Below are positions 8,656-17,315 of a stretch of 56,666 nt of DNA, one piece after another (position 1 is the first letter of the stretch; the number at the start of each line of letters is the position of its first letter). The DNA is from Geodermatophilaceae bacterium (GTDB lineage Bacteria > Actinomycetota > Actinomycetes > Mycobacteriales > Geodermatophilaceae). The position numbers were made by a program, and so were the translations under genes. The notes under the pieces were generated by a model. It was not told the DNA's origin, searched no databases, and saw only the letters and a list, made by a program, of their open reading frames with translations. The DNA lies in assembly GCA_013812145.1 (NCBI GenBank), contig JACCTY010000135.1, positions 1 to 56,666 on the forward strand, written 5' to 3'.

Positions 8656-10733
8656 CCGGGCAGGCTGGCGACCCCCTGGTCGAGGAAGCGCCGTCCGGTT
8701 ACCTTCTCCGCGACACCGGTGCGGTCGAGGTACGCCGTTATGCCGCCGTTCCAGAACGCCCAGCCGCCGCCGAGCAGCAGGCACAGGTCGACGTCCTGCG
8801 GGGCGGCGACGACACCGTCGTCGAGCAGGATCCGAATCTCCTCGGCCAACGCCGATCGCGCGCGGTCCAGCACCTCGGCCTCGCTCAACGGCCGTGCGCC
8901 CTGCGGCCACAGCGCCGCGACTTCCGGGTCGACCGAGGGCTGGCCGTCGGCCCCCCACGTGTAGACACCTGGCTTGCCCGCGGCGACGAGCGCCCGCAGC
9001 CCGGCCGAGACACCGAAGCGCTCCGGGAAAGCCGCGTGCAGGGACTCCGCCGTATGCAGGGCGACGGCCGGTCCCACCAACTGCAGCAGGATGAACGGTG
9101 ACATCGGCAGGCCGAGTTCGCCGACCGCCCGATCGGCCAGCGCGAACGGCGTACCGTCGTCGACCGCGCCGATGACCTCCCCGAGCGCCCGCGTGACGAG
9201 CCGGTTGAACACGAACGCCGGTGCATCCTTCACCAGCACGCAGGACTTGCGCAGCATCTTCCCGACCGCGAACGCGGTTGCCAGCGTGGAATCGTCGGTA
9301 GCCTCGCCCCGGACCACCTCCAGCAGCGGGAGAACGGCGACCGGGTTGAAGAAGTGCAAGCCAACGACCCGCTCGGGATGCTTCAGTTCCCCGGCCATCT
9401 CGGTCACCGACAACGACGACGTGTTCGTGGCGAGCACGCACTCCGCTGACACGAAAGCTTCGAGGCCGGCGAACACTTCCTTTTTGATCGCCATCTCCTC
9501 GAAGACCGCTTCGATCACGAAGTCGGCGTCGGCGAACTCTTCCTTGCTCAGCGAACCCTTCACCAGCCCGCGCAGCCGGTTCGCCTTGTCCTTGGTGATT
9601 CGGCGCTTCTGCAGCAGCTTGTCGATCTCCGAGTGGACGTAACCGACGCCCTTGTCGACCCGGGCCTGATCGATGTCGGTCAGGATGACCTGCACCTCGA
9701 GCCGTTGGACGAAGAGCAACCCGAGCTGGCTGGCCATCAGACCGGCACCGACGATCCCGACCTTGGTGACCGCCCTGGCCAACGAAGGGGGTGGGGCGCC
9801 GGCCGGACGCTTGGCCCGCTTCTGCACGAGGTCGAAGGAGTACAGACCGGCCCGGAGCTCCTCGCTCATCAGCAGGTCGGCCAGCGCCTGCTCCTCGGCC
9901 GCCGCACCGGCCGGGAAATCGGCGGTCTCGGCCAGCCGCATCAGTTCCAGTGCGCGGTACGGCGCGGGCGCGTGGCCACCGCTCTTCATGTCGGCGATCG
10001 CCGTGCCGCGGGCCAAGGCGGCTGCCCACGCGTCACCGCGGTCGATTTCCGGGCGGGTCACGGTCAATGCGCCGTCGACGACCGAGCCCAGCCAGCGAAG
10101 CGACTCCTCGATGAAGTCGGCCGGGGAGAATATCACGTCGGCGATCCCGAAGTTCAGCGCCTGCTTCGGCTTCAGCATGCGGTTCTGGTTCAGCGCGTTC
10201 TCGATGATGACGGTGACGGCCTTGTCCGCCCCGATCAGGTTCGGCAGCAGCTGGGTCCCGCCCCATCCAGGCACCAGCCCCAGGAAGCACTCCGGCAGCG
10301 CGATCGCCCCGGCCCCCCCGGACAGCGTGCGGAAGTGGCAGTGCAGCGCCAGTTCCAAGCCGCCGCCCATCGCGGCGCCGTTGACCAACGCGAACGTGGG
10401 GATGGTCGAGTCCTTGAACCGGCGGAACACCCGGTGGCCCAGCGCGCCCACCTCCACGGCCTGTTCGCGGGTCGTGATCTGCGGTACGCCGGACAGATCC
10501 GCACCTACGGCGAAGATGAACGGCTTACCGGTCACCGCGATTGCGCGAACCGTCGGCGTGCGGGCCTCGATCTCGTCGAACGCACCGTCCAAGGAGGACA
10601 GTCCGGCCAGGCCGAACGTGGAAGGCCGGGTGTGGTCCAGCCCGTTGTCCAGCGTGATCAGCGCGACGTCACCGGGCAGGCCAGGTACGGCGACGTACCG
10701 GACCAGGGCCCGGGTCACGACCTCCGCACTCAC
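8652..10733 (-). CDS. fadB: Bifunctional enoyl-CoA hydratase / 3-hydroxyacyl-CoA dehydrogenase (fatty-acid oxidation alpha subunit)
   Basis: This 693-residue FadB-type protein carries out the hydration and NAD-dependent dehydrogenation steps of beta-oxidation. Its N-terminal crotonase domain (about 1-240) shows oxyanion-hole segments AVGADLSGV and NGAAMGGGLELALH plus LPECFLGLVPGWGGTQLLP. The Rossmann domain (about 330-510) shows VGIVGAGLMASQ, VIEAVFEEMAIKKEVF, LATNTSSLSV and the catalytic-His stretch VGLHFFNPV. The C-terminal 3HCDH domain follows. The start is GTG 10733, overlapping the thiolase stop as GTGA, so fadA and fadB are coupled. The stop is TAG at the 8652-8655 CTAG. Confidence 0.96.
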   Translation of the reverse strand: MSAEVVTRALVRYVAVPGLPGDVALITLDNGLDHTRPSTFGLAGLSSLDGAFDEIEARTPTVRAIAVTGKPFIFAVGADLSGVPQITTREQAVEVGALGHRVFRRFKDSTIPTFALVNGAAMGGGLELALHCHFRTLSGGAGAIALPECFLGLVPGWGGTQLLPNLIGADKAVTVIIENALNQNRMLKPKQALNFGIADVIFSPADFIEESLRWLGSVVDGALTVTRPEIDRGDAWAAALARGTAIADMKSGGHAPAPYRALELMRLAETADFPAGAAAEEQALADLLMSEELRAGLYSFDLVQKRAKRPAGAPPPSLARAVTKVGIVGAGLMASQLGLLFVQRLEVQVILTDIDQARVDKGVGYVHSEIDKLLQKRRITKDKANRLRGLVKGSLSKEEFADADFVIEAVFEEMAIKKEVFAGLEAFVSAECVLATNTSSLSVTEMAGELKHPERVVGLHFFNPVAVLPLLEVVRGEATDDSTLATAFAVGKMLRKSCVLVKDAPAFVFNRLVTRALGEVIGAVDDGTPFALADRAVGELGLPMSPFILLQLVGPAVALHTAESLHAAFPERFGVSAGLRALVAAGKPGVYTWGADGQPSVDPEVAALWPQGARPLSEAEVLDRARSALAEEIRILLDDGVVAAPQDVDLCLLLGGGWAFWNGGITAYLDRTGVAEKVTGRRFLDQGVASLPG

Positions 10734-11965
10734 GAGGTAGCCCCGTCGTACGCCGGGTTCTCCCAGATCACGCTGCCGCCCATGCCGATGCCGATGCACA
10801 TCGCGGTCAGGCCGTAGCGGACGTCGGGCCGCTCGGCGAAGTGCCGCGCCAGCTGCGTCATCAGCCGTACGCCGGAACTGGCCAGTGGATGCCCGACGGC
10901 GATCGCCCCGCCCCAGGGGTTCACCCGAGGGTCGTCGTCGGCGATCCCGAAGTGGTCGAGGAACGCGAGCACCTGGACCGCGAACGCCTCGTTCAGCTCG
11001 AAGAGCCCGATGTCCTCAATGGACAGTCCGGTGTTCCGCAGCGCCTTCTCAGTCGAGGGCACCGGACCGACGCCCATCACTTCGGGTTCGACCCCGACGA
11101 AGCCGTAGCCGACCAACCGCATCGCCCGGGGCAGGCCGAGTTCCTCGGCGACGTCCTCCGCTGCCAGGATGCAGCCGGTGGCGCCGTCGTTCAGCCCGGC
11201 GGCGTTTCCGGCGGTCACCCGGCCGTGCGGGCGGAACGGCGTCTTGAGCGTCGCCAGGTCGGTGACCGACGTTCCGGGGCGGGGAGGCTCGTCGGCGGTG
11301 GCCAGCCCGTAGCCGCGCGTGGCGGACCGGGTGGCGATTGAGACCAGGTCGGCGTCGATCTTGCCCGCTGCCAGCGCCCCGTTGTACTTGGCCTGGCTCG
11401 CGGCGGCGAAGGCGTCGGCGCGGTCCTTGGTGATCGACAGGTAGCGGTCGTGCAGGTTCTCCGCGGTCTGCCCCATGACGAGCGCCGAGGCATCCACCAG
11501 CCGCTCGGAGAGGAACCGGGGATTGGGGTCCACCCCCTCGCCCATCGGATGCCGGCCCATGTGTTCCACGCCGCCGGCGATCGCCACGTCGTAGGCACCG
11601 AAGGCGATGCCGCTGCTCACCGTCGTCACCGCGGTCATGGCACCGGCGCACATCCGGTCGATCGCGAAGCCCGGCACCGTGTTCGGCAGCCCAGCCAGCA
11701 GGGCCGCTGTCCGCCCGATCGTCAGTCCCTGGTCGCCGATCTGCGTCGTCGCCGCGATCGCCACCTCGTCGACCCGGTACGGCGGCAGCTCGGGGTGCCG
11801 GCGCAGCAGTTCGCGGATGACCCGGACGATCAGGTCGTCGGCGCGGGTCTCGGCGTACAGGCCGGTGGGTCCCGCCTTGCCGAAAGGGGTCCGGACGCCG
11901 TCGACGAATACGACGTCACGCAGGATTCGAGCGGTATGATCGCGCGCCGCAGAGGGTGCTGCCAT
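10730..11965 (-). CDS. fadA: Acetyl-CoA C-acyltransferase (thiolase), beta-oxidation beta subunit
   Basis: FadA cleaves 3-ketoacyl-CoA with CoA to release acetyl-CoA, the last step of beta-oxidation. The 411-residue protein has the thiolase active sites: nucleophilic Cys in IDRMCAGAMTAV, NEAFAVQVL, catalytic His in GGAIAVGHPLASSGVR and the second Cys in TAMCIGIGMGGSVIWE. It heads a two-gene operon with fadB (GTGA overlap). A palindromic operator lies 21-36 bases upstream of the ATG at 11965, so repression by a fatty-acid-responsive regulator is likely. Confidence 0.96.
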   Translation of the reverse strand: MAAPSAARDHTARILRDVVFVDGVRTPFGKAGPTGLYAETRADDLIVRVIRELLRRHPELPPYRVDEVAIAATTQIGDQGLTIGRTAALLAGLPNTVPGFAIDRMCAGAMTAVTTVSSGIAFGAYDVAIAGGVEHMGRHPMGEGVDPNPRFLSERLVDASALVMGQTAENLHDRYLSITKDRADAFAAASQAKYNGALAAGKIDADLVSIATRSATRGYGLATADEPPRPGTSVTDLATLKTPFRPHGRVTAGNAAGLNDGATGCILAAEDVAEELGLPRAMRLVGYGFVGVEPEVMGVGPVPSTEKALRNTGLSIEDIGLFELNEAFAVQVLAFLDHFGIADDDPRVNPWGGAIAVGHPLASSGVRLMTQLARHFAERPDVRYGLTAMCIGIGMGGSVIWENPAYDGATS

Positions 11966-11985
11966 GAGCGGAAACCCTAGACGAT

Positions 11986-12001
11986 GTTACCGACGAGTAA
12001 C
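11986..12001. promoter_or_regulatory. Palindromic operator upstream of fadA-fadB
   Basis: GTTAC at 11986-11990 and GTAAC at 11997-12001 form a perfect inverted repeat with a 6-base spacer, ending 21 bases before the fadA start. On the gene strand it reads GTTACTCGTCGGTAAC. Sites of this general form precede lipid-catabolic genes in actinobacteria and are bound by TetR-family repressors; that assignment is from general knowledge and no regulator gene is adjacent here. Confidence 0.6.
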
Positions 12002-12005
12002 CAAG

Positions 12006-12182
12006 TCAGCGAACGCGGCCGTCGGTGGTCTTGACGGCGGCGCCAGCCTTGGTGATGGTGACCTCATCGACGCCCAGCCGGCGCATGGACTCCTGAAGCT
12101 GGCGCACTGAGGCTGCCGTGGCGCGAACAAGAGGTCGCTCTCTGGTCGAACGCCGGACGATGGCCTTCAGATCGGGGCTCAT
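12006..12182 (-). CDS. Small basic protein of unknown function, 58 aa
   Basis: The start ATG at 12182 has a strong ribosome-binding site (GAGGAGG about 6 bases upstream). The 58-residue product is Arg-rich: a helical first half (VRRSTRERPLVRATAASVRQ) and a predicted beta-hairpin (VDEVTITKAGAAVKTTDG). No family was recognised. It lies 46 bp downstream of the membrane-anchored gene at 12229-12969 on the same strand, so the two are probably one transcript and may act together. An open frame continues upstream in the same frame, but the ribosome-binding site decides for the short form. Confidence 0.62.
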   Translation of the reverse strand: MSPDLKAIVRRSTRERPLVRATAASVRQLQESMRRLGVDEVTITKAGAAVKTTDGRVR

Positions 12183-12228
12183 GTCCACCTCCTCGCGGCT
12201 CGGACCGAATGCCTCTTCATGGTACTCC

Positions 12229-12969
12229 TCACCTAACTTGATGCAGCAGATTTTGGGCGGCCGAGTCAAGCACCCGATGGACATCATCAGCATCGAGCCG
12301 GTCGAGGCTGCCGGCCGGCCCGTCGAGTGCGACACATCCGACCGTCCTGGTCCTCGAGCCGGTGTCATCGAGGATCGGCGCGGCCACGACCACGTCGTAC
12401 TTGTCTCGCACATCCAGGAACTCCGCGTACGTGAGGCCGAGCTTCGCCTCCGGGGGGGCGACGGTGTTCCACTCGTGCTCGCTGCACGGCCAGATGGCCT
12501 CATAGATCATCCGTAGGTCCCTGGCCACCACCTGCTGCCGCGTGACGCAACGGCCGATGACGCCTTTGCCCGGCGCCCAGGTAACACCCGAGGCGACCGG
12601 TCGCATCTGCGCGCGGACCCGGTGGATGTGGGCCAGCCGTTGCCGCCTCGGCGCCCACCAGATGCGCTGGACCCGGTACGCCGCGACGCCGAGGCTTCGG
12701 TAGTCCAATCCGGTTGCATCGACGATCGCCCAGAGGGCTCCGGTCAGTATCACGTTGGCGAACTCCCGCCGGGCGCCGAGCTGCCGTGCCTGGAACTCGG
12801 CGATCGCGCTGCCCGTGGTCGAGCCGGCCGCCAGCACAGCAGCGCAGACAATGAGGCTGACGACGACGGTGTCCGACGGCGCCCAGACCTCGGCGCCCTG
12901 CAGCGCGAGACCGACTCCGACCGCAGCCGCCACCGCGGCAACCAGGGCCTTGACCAGCAGTCGCGTCAC
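12229..12969 (-). CDS. Membrane-anchored protein with predicted cytoplasmic sensory (GAF-like) domain
   Basis: This 246-residue protein has two N-terminal transmembrane helices (about residues 4-26 and 34-56) joined by a short loop, then a soluble region of about 190 residues. That part resembles a GAF-type ligand domain: AYRVQRIWWAPRRQRLAHIHRVR, APGKGVIGRCVTRQQVVARD, YDVVVAAPILDDTG and VGCVALDGPAG, the last two being typical GAF core strands. The GAF assignment is by eye. No catalytic output domain is present, so it may act through a partner; the 58-residue gene 46 bp downstream is the obvious candidate. The start is GTG 12969. Confidence 0.68.
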   Translation of the reverse strand: MTRLLVKALVAAVAAAVGVGLALQGAEVWAPSDTVVVSLIVCAAVLAAGSTTGSAIAEFQARQLGARREFANVILTGALWAIVDATGLDYRSLGVAAYRVQRIWWAPRRQRLAHIHRVRAQMRPVASGVTWAPGKGVIGRCVTRQQVVARDLRMIYEAIWPCSEHEWNTVAPPEAKLGLTYAEFLDVRDKYDVVVAAPILDDTGSRTRTVGCVALDGPAGSLDRLDADDVHRVLDSAAQNLLHQVR

Positions 12970-13036
12970 CGCTCACTCCGCCTCCGTTCCGGTTCTCGAC
13001 GTCCTGCGATGGACGGTAGCGGCGGGGCACGACAGT

Positions 13037-14272
13037 TCAGACCGGGTCCAGGGCGGTGCTGAGCAGGCCCGCGGTGAGTTCGATCTGCCACGCACGGGCG
13101 CCGCCCGCTGCCAGCACCGCGGCGACGGACTGCTCGCTGTGGTCGGTCGGAGGTTCCCATGCCAGCCGGCGTACGAGGTCAGGGGTGAGCAGGTTCTCCA
13201 CCGGAACCTGCACCTGCTCGGACAGCGCCGTGAGCCCGGCGCGGGCAGCTGCCAGCCGGGCGGCCGCTCGAGGTTCGCGCTCCGCCCAGCGCGACGGGGG
13301 AGGGGGCGCATCGGAGATCAAGCTGATCGTGGGCAGCTGCTCGACCGGCAGGTCGCGCGCCTGCTGCAGGGCGCCGAACCAGGTGCCGGTCAGCCGCCGG
13401 TTCGCCCGACCGGAGAAGATCCGGACATCCAGGAGGTCCGCCGGCGTCTTGGGCTCGGCGTGGGCGGCGGCGACGATGGCCGCGTCCGGCAGAATCCGAC
13501 CCGGGGCGATGTCGCGGCGGCGAGCAATCCTGTCCCGGACCTGCCACAGCTCCCGTACGGCGGCCAGCTGCCGGCGAGAGCGCAGCTTGTGGATCCCCGA
13601 CGTACGCCGCCATGGATCGATCCGGGGCAGCGCGGGCGCGGCGGCCACGAGGGCGGCGCACTCTTGCGCGGCCCAGTCCTGCTTGCCCTGCGAGGTCAGT
13701 ACGGCCTCCAAGGCGTCGCGCAGTTCGATCAGGACCTCGACGTCCAGAGCCGCGTACGTCAGCCACTCGCGGGGTAGCGGTCGGGTGCTCCAGTCCGCAG
13801 CGGAGTGCCCCTTCTCCAGGTGCAGCCCGAGAACCCGGTTGACGATAGCGCCGAGGCCCACCCGATCGAACCCGACCAGCCGGCCGGCCAGTTCGGTGTC
13901 GAACAGCCTGCGAGGACGCATCCCCACCTCGGCGAGGCAGGGCAGGTCCTGGTTGGCCGCATGCAGGACCCACTCGATGTCCTGGAGCACCGCCCCGACA
14001 CTGGACAGGTCGGGTAAGGCGATCGGGTCGATCAACGCCGTACCGGCGCCGTCCCGGCGGATCTGCACGAGGTAGGCCCGTTGGCTGTAGCGGTAGCCCG
14101 ACGCCCGCTCGGCGTCGATTGCCACCGGTCCCGTTCCGGCCGCCAGCCGCTTGCACAGCTGCGCCAATTCGGCGGTCGTCGTCAGGGGCTGCGGTGTCCC
14201 CTCGCGAGGAGCCAGCAGGACGACCTCCGGCGCGTCCTTACCCTGCTCAGCGGGTCCCGCGGCCGAACTCAC
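13037..14272 (-). CDS. RNase D-like 3'-5' exonuclease with HRDC domain
   Basis: The protein has a DEDD-type exonuclease domain in the first half: AIDAERASGYRYSQRAYLVQ (Asp/Glu pair), HAANQDLPCLAEVGM (second Asp) and TYAALDVEVLIELRD (the DEDDy Tyr and Asp). A HRDC nucleic-acid-binding domain follows (AAVRELWQVRDRIARRRDIAPG), then a C-terminal region typical of actinobacterial orthologues. It should trim RNA 3' ends. The start is uncertain: GTG 14272 gives 411 residues; a TTG at 14302 immediately after the DUF3000 stop is the other in-frame option, and neither has a good ribosome-binding site. DUF3000 lies just upstream in the same operon. Confidence 0.92.
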   Translation of the reverse strand: MSSAAGPAEQGKDAPEVVLLAPREGTPQPLTTTAELAQLCKRLAAGTGPVAIDAERASGYRYSQRAYLVQIRRDGAGTALIDPIALPDLSSVGAVLQDIEWVLHAANQDLPCLAEVGMRPRRLFDTELAGRLVGFDRVGLGAIVNRVLGLHLEKGHSAADWSTRPLPREWLTYAALDVEVLIELRDALEAVLTSQGKQDWAAQECAALVAAAPALPRIDPWRRTSGIHKLRSRRQLAAVRELWQVRDRIARRRDIAPGRILPDAAIVAAAHAEPKTPADLLDVRIFSGRANRRLTGTWFGALQQARDLPVEQLPTISLISDAPPPPSRWAEREPRAAARLAAARAGLTALSEQVQVPVENLLTPDLVRRLAWEPPTDHSEQSVAAVLAAGGARAWQIELTAGLLSTALDPV

Positions 14273-14302
14273 GCCTTCGACAGTAGGGGGGACCTCACCC
14301 AA

Positions 14303-14878
14303 CTAGGCCAGCACCGGTCCGGGTGCGAGGACGCTGACACCGGGTGGAGGTAGTCCGGCCGCGGCGGACAGTACGTCGACCCAGGCCCGGACGTGGGGGA
14401 CAAGATCGGTCTCCAGCGGCGTCCACGACGCGCGAAGTTCGATGTCGATGCTCGTCTCCGGCCCGGCGATGTCCCCGAACCGTGTGGACGCGGTCTGTGT
14501 CACGGTCCCCCCCACAGCGGTGTAGCGCGCGCCGTAGGACTCCAGCGCGTCGACCAGCCAGCTCCAGCCCACCCCCGCCAGCAACGGATCCGCGGCCATC
14601 TCCCGGTCGAGGTCGGCGGTGACGTAGCTGACCAGCCGCAGCGTCCCGTCCCAGGCCTCGTGTCCGGCCGGGTCGTGCAACAGGACGAGCCTGCCGGTGG
14701 CGATCTCCTCACCGTCGCAGACGACCTCGGCCCCCAGGGCGTAGGACCACGGGGCCAGTCGGTCCGGCGGCCGGATCGGCTCCAGCTGGACTTCTGGACG
14801 TACCGGTACGGCGCTGAGGCTCGCGACTGCCGCGCTGAACTCGTGCGGTGCACTCTCGACCAGCTCGCGCTCGCTCAC
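14303..14878 (-). CDS. DUF3000 domain-containing protein
   Basis: The 191-residue protein matches the actinobacterial DUF3000 family in length and pattern: PEVQLEPIRPPDRLAPWSYA, GRLVLLHDPAGHEAWDGTLR, GWSWLVDALESYG and GPETSIDIELRASWTP. No signal peptide or membrane helix is present. Its biochemical function is unknown. The usual genomic position, between hemE and the RNase D-like gene, is kept here except for the eroded transporter and the MOSC gene on the opposite strand. Start GTG 14878. Confidence 0.9.
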   Translation of the reverse strand: MSERELVESAPHEFSAAVASLSAVPVRPEVQLEPIRPPDRLAPWSYALGAEVVCDGEEIATGRLVLLHDPAGHEAWDGTLRLVSYVTADLDREMAADPLLAGVGWSWLVDALESYGARYTAVGGTVTQTASTRFGDIAGPETSIDIELRASWTPLETDLVPHVRAWVDVLSAAAGLPPPGVSVLAPGPVLA

Positions 14879-14976
14879 GTCCCGGAGCCTAGGTCGCGCC
14901 CGGCCGGAGGGCAGGACGGCGCGCCGTCGGCTCCCGCCGAGAGCCGGCTCCGTTTGGCCGCGTCATCATCGCGCCT

Positions 14977-15605
14977 ATGAGCGCGGCGCTGCGCCCTGTT
15001 GTCCAGTGTCCTCTGGGGAACCGCCGACCATTTCGGGGGCGTGCTGTCCCGCACCCGGGCGGCGATCCAGGTCGTCGCGCCCATCTCCGCGCTGGGCCTG
15101 CTCGTACCGGTGCTGGCCGGTCTGTTGGCCGGCGAGCGCCCGAGTGTCGTGCAACTGGACGGTATCGGCGTCGCGGTGGCCGGCGTGATCCTCGCCAGCG
15201 GGCCCGAGGTGTCCGGCGGCGCCGCGCTGCGGCCGCTGCTGCTTGCTGCGGCGGCCGGGCTGGGTTTCGGCCTGACGCTGCTGTTCCTGGCGCAGGGCGC
15301 GGACACCCTGCCGACTCTGGCGATGATGCGGGTCGCCTCCGGCTCACGACGGGGTCGGGGGTGCGGTCCAGCACGAGCGAGCTGCCGGTGCTGGGCTTCG
15401 TGGGGCTGGCCGATCTCGGGGCGAACGGCCTGACGCCGTAGCGGTCACCTCCGGTCTGCTCAGCGTCGTCGCCGTGCTCGACTCCCTCTACCCGGCGGTG
15501 ACCGTTCTGCTCGCGTGGCGCTTCGGCCGGGAACGGCTCGCCGGTATCCAGATTGCTGGGGTGGTCGCGGCTGTTGCTGGTGTGGTCCTGCTCGCGGCTG
15601 GGTAG
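14977..15605 (+). pseudogene. EamA/DMT-family transporter, frameshifted and internally deleted
   Basis: Pieces of one DMT (drug/metabolite) transporter lie in all three forward frames. ATG 14977 gives MSAAL; after a one-base shift the frame reads LLSSVLWGTADHFGGVLSR, then jumps directly to VVAPISALGLLVPVLAGLL, omitting roughly 70 residues expected between these helices. After about 15340 the frame shifts again (LPVLGFVGLADLGANGL), then a third frame gives SGLLSVVAVLDSLYPAV and the C-terminal helix ending at the TAG 15603-15605. At least three frame changes and one internal deletion make function impossible. Deletion sizes are estimated from my knowledge of the family. Confidence 0.85.
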
Positions 15606-15657
15606 GACGTCTGCCCGGATGGTTCTGCCGACCGGCGCGTCGTACCGTCGTCGTGCG

Positions 15658-16197
15658 ATGGCGACGGTGACGGCGGTGAGTGCGGAGCGCACCCACAGCA
15701 TGAGCAAACCCAACCGGGACAGCATCCGGCTGCTCGCCGGACTCGGTGTCGAGGGCGACGCCCATCTGGGCCAGACTGTGCGGCATCTGTCCCGCATCGC
15801 ACGGGATCCGACTGCGCCCAATCTGCGGCAGGGCCACCTCATCCACGCCGAACTACACGACGCGTTACGCGAGCGCGGGTTCGACGTCAGCGCCGGACAG
15901 CTGGGTGAGAACCTCACCACGCGCGGGGTGGACCCGCTCGCCCTGCCGGTCGGCACCCTGCTCCATCTCGGTGCGACCGCCGTCGTCGAGGTGACCGGCT
16001 TGCGCAACCCGTGCCGCCAGCTGGAGGGCATTCAGGCTGGATTGATGGCAGCCGTTCTCAACCGGGACTCGGCCGGCCGGCTCGTGCGGCTGGCCGGGAT
16101 CATGGCCGTCGTACGAGCGGACGGGGACGTGCGGCCCGGCGACCCGATCGCGGTCGAACTCCCCGTGGGGAGGCATTGTCGGCTGGAACCGGTCTGA
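15658..16197 (+). CDS. MOSC domain-containing protein
   Basis: The 179-residue protein is a stand-alone MOSC domain, the sulfur-carrier fold of molybdenum-cofactor sulfurases and YiiM/YuaD-type proteins. It contains the GVEGDAHLG start, [28 protein letters not shown] and the conserved Cys in [16 protein letters not shown] proteins of this kind are thought to handle sulfur or bind Mo-cofactor-related ligands; the exact role is open. Start ATG 15658 is chosen because the family begins with this VTAVSxERTH strand. hemE begins 26 bp downstream and may share the transcript. Confidence 0.9.
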   Translation: MATVTAVSAERTHSMSKPNRDSIRLLAGLGVEGDAHLGQTVRHLSRIARDPTAPNLRQGHLIHAELHDALRERGFDVSAGQLGENLTTRGVDPLALPVGTLLHLGATAVVEVTGLRNPCRQLEGIQAGLMAAVLNRDSAGRLVRLAGIMAVVRADGDVRPGDPIAVELPVGRHCRLEPV

Positions 16198-16223
16198 CGG
16201 CTGCGTGCGAGGATGACGGCGCC

Positions 16224-17282
16224 ATGATCCTGCCCCCCGTCCCCGCTCCGAGCCCGCGGACGGACTCCGCGCTCGTCCTGGCGGCCAGGGGCGAGTCGGT
16301 CCCAGTGACACCGGTGTGGTTCATGCGGCAGGCTGGCCGCTCTCTGCCGGAGTACCGCGCACTGCGCGAGGGCATCCCGATGCTGGAGGCCTGTTCGCGT
16401 CCGGACCTGATTCAGGAGATCACCCTGCAGCCGGTACGCCGGCACGGCGTGGACGCGGCGATCCTGTTCTCCGACATCGTCGTGCCACTCAAGGCCGCCG
16501 GCGTCGACCTCGACATCGTCCCCGGGGTCGGACCGGTAGTGGCCGATCCGATCCGGGCCGCTGACCAGATCAACCTGCTCCGCCCGTTGCACCCGGACGA
16601 GGTCGGCTTCGTCACCGAGGCGGTGCACGGCCTGGTCGGAGCCCTCGGCGGTACGCCGCTCGTCGGCTTCGCCGGGGCGCCTTTCACGCTGGCGTCGTAC
16701 CTGATCGAGGGCGGTCCGTCGAAGAATCACGAACTCACCAAGGCGATGATGTACGGCGCCCCCGAGCTGTGGCACCGGCTGCTGGATCGGCTGGCCGACA
16801 TCGCGCTGACCTTCCTGAGGGTGCAGGCCGAGGCCGGCGCGTCCGCGCTGCAGCTGTTCGACTCCTGGGCCGGCGTGCTGTCGCGGGCGGACTACGCGGC
16901 GAACGTCGCCCCGCACTCGCAGAAGGTGCTCACCGGGCTGGCCGACCTCGGCGTACCGCGGATCCATTTCGGGGTAGGTACCGGGGAACTGCTGGGATTG
17001 ATGGGCGATGTCGGTGCCGACGTCGTGGGCGTGGACTGGCGGGTCCCGCTGGACGAGGCGGTCCGCCGGATCGGCCCCCACCGCGCCGTACAGGGCAACC
17101 TCGACCCGGCGGTGCTGTTCGCCGGTTGGCCGGTGGTCGAGCGGGAAGTCCGCCGCATTCTCAGGGAGGGCGCAGCCGCCCGCGGGCACATCCTCAATCT
17201 GGGCCACGGCGTACTGCCATCGACCGACCCCGACGTGCTCACCCGCGTCGTCGACCTGGTGCACGAACTGACTGCCGCTTGA
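16224..17282 (+). CDS. hemE: Uroporphyrinogen decarboxylase
   Basis: HemE removes four acetate carboxyls from uroporphyrinogen III to give coproporphyrinogen III. The 352-residue length is normal. Signature segments are [15 protein letters not shown] at the N-terminus (substrate-binding Arg), [17 protein letters not shown] (catalytic Asp region), [26 protein letters not shown] and the C-terminal [17 protein letters not shown] 16224 is used. In this genome the later haem genes hemY and hemQ lie 3.5 kb downstream on the same strand rather than adjacent, separated by a MerR-VOC pair and two minus-strand secreted-protein genes. Confidence 0.97.
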   Translation: MILPPVPAPSPRTDSALVLAARGESVPVTPVWFMRQAGRSLPEYRALREGIPMLEACSRPDLIQEITLQPVRRHGVDAAILFSDIVVPLKAAGVDLDIVPGVGPVVADPIRAADQINLLRPLHPDEVGFVTEAVHGLVGALGGTPLVGFAGAPFTLASYLIEGGPSKNHELTKAMMYGAPELWHRLLDRLADIALTFLRVQAEAGASALQLFDSWAGVLSRADYAANVAPHSQKVLTGLADLGVPRIHFGVGTGELLGLMGDVGADVVGVDWRVPLDEAVRRIGPHRAVQGNLDPAVLFAGWPVVEREVRRILREGAAARGHILNLGHGVLPSTDPDVLTRVVDLVHELTAA

Positions 17283-17309
17283 CTCTCTCCCAGGGCGAGA
17301 CCGCATGCT
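17279..17309 (+). promoter_or_regulatory. MerR-type promoter with 19-bp spacer
   Basis: TTGACT at 17279-17284 and CATGCT at 17304-17309 are separated by exactly 19 bp, the over-long spacing typical of promoters that MerR-family activators untwist. Between them lies an imperfect dyad (CTCTCCC / GGGCGAGA). The MerR gene starts 7 bases after the -10 box, so autoregulation is expected. The -35 element overlaps the hemE stop codon. Confidence 0.6.
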
Positions 17310-17315
17310 CAGGTC

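Noticed and set aside
12183-12503. Longer form of the 58-residue protein extending upstream to about 12503
   Set aside because: The extra residues are the wrong-frame translation of the membrane-protein gene, and the strong ribosome-binding site is just before ATG 12182.
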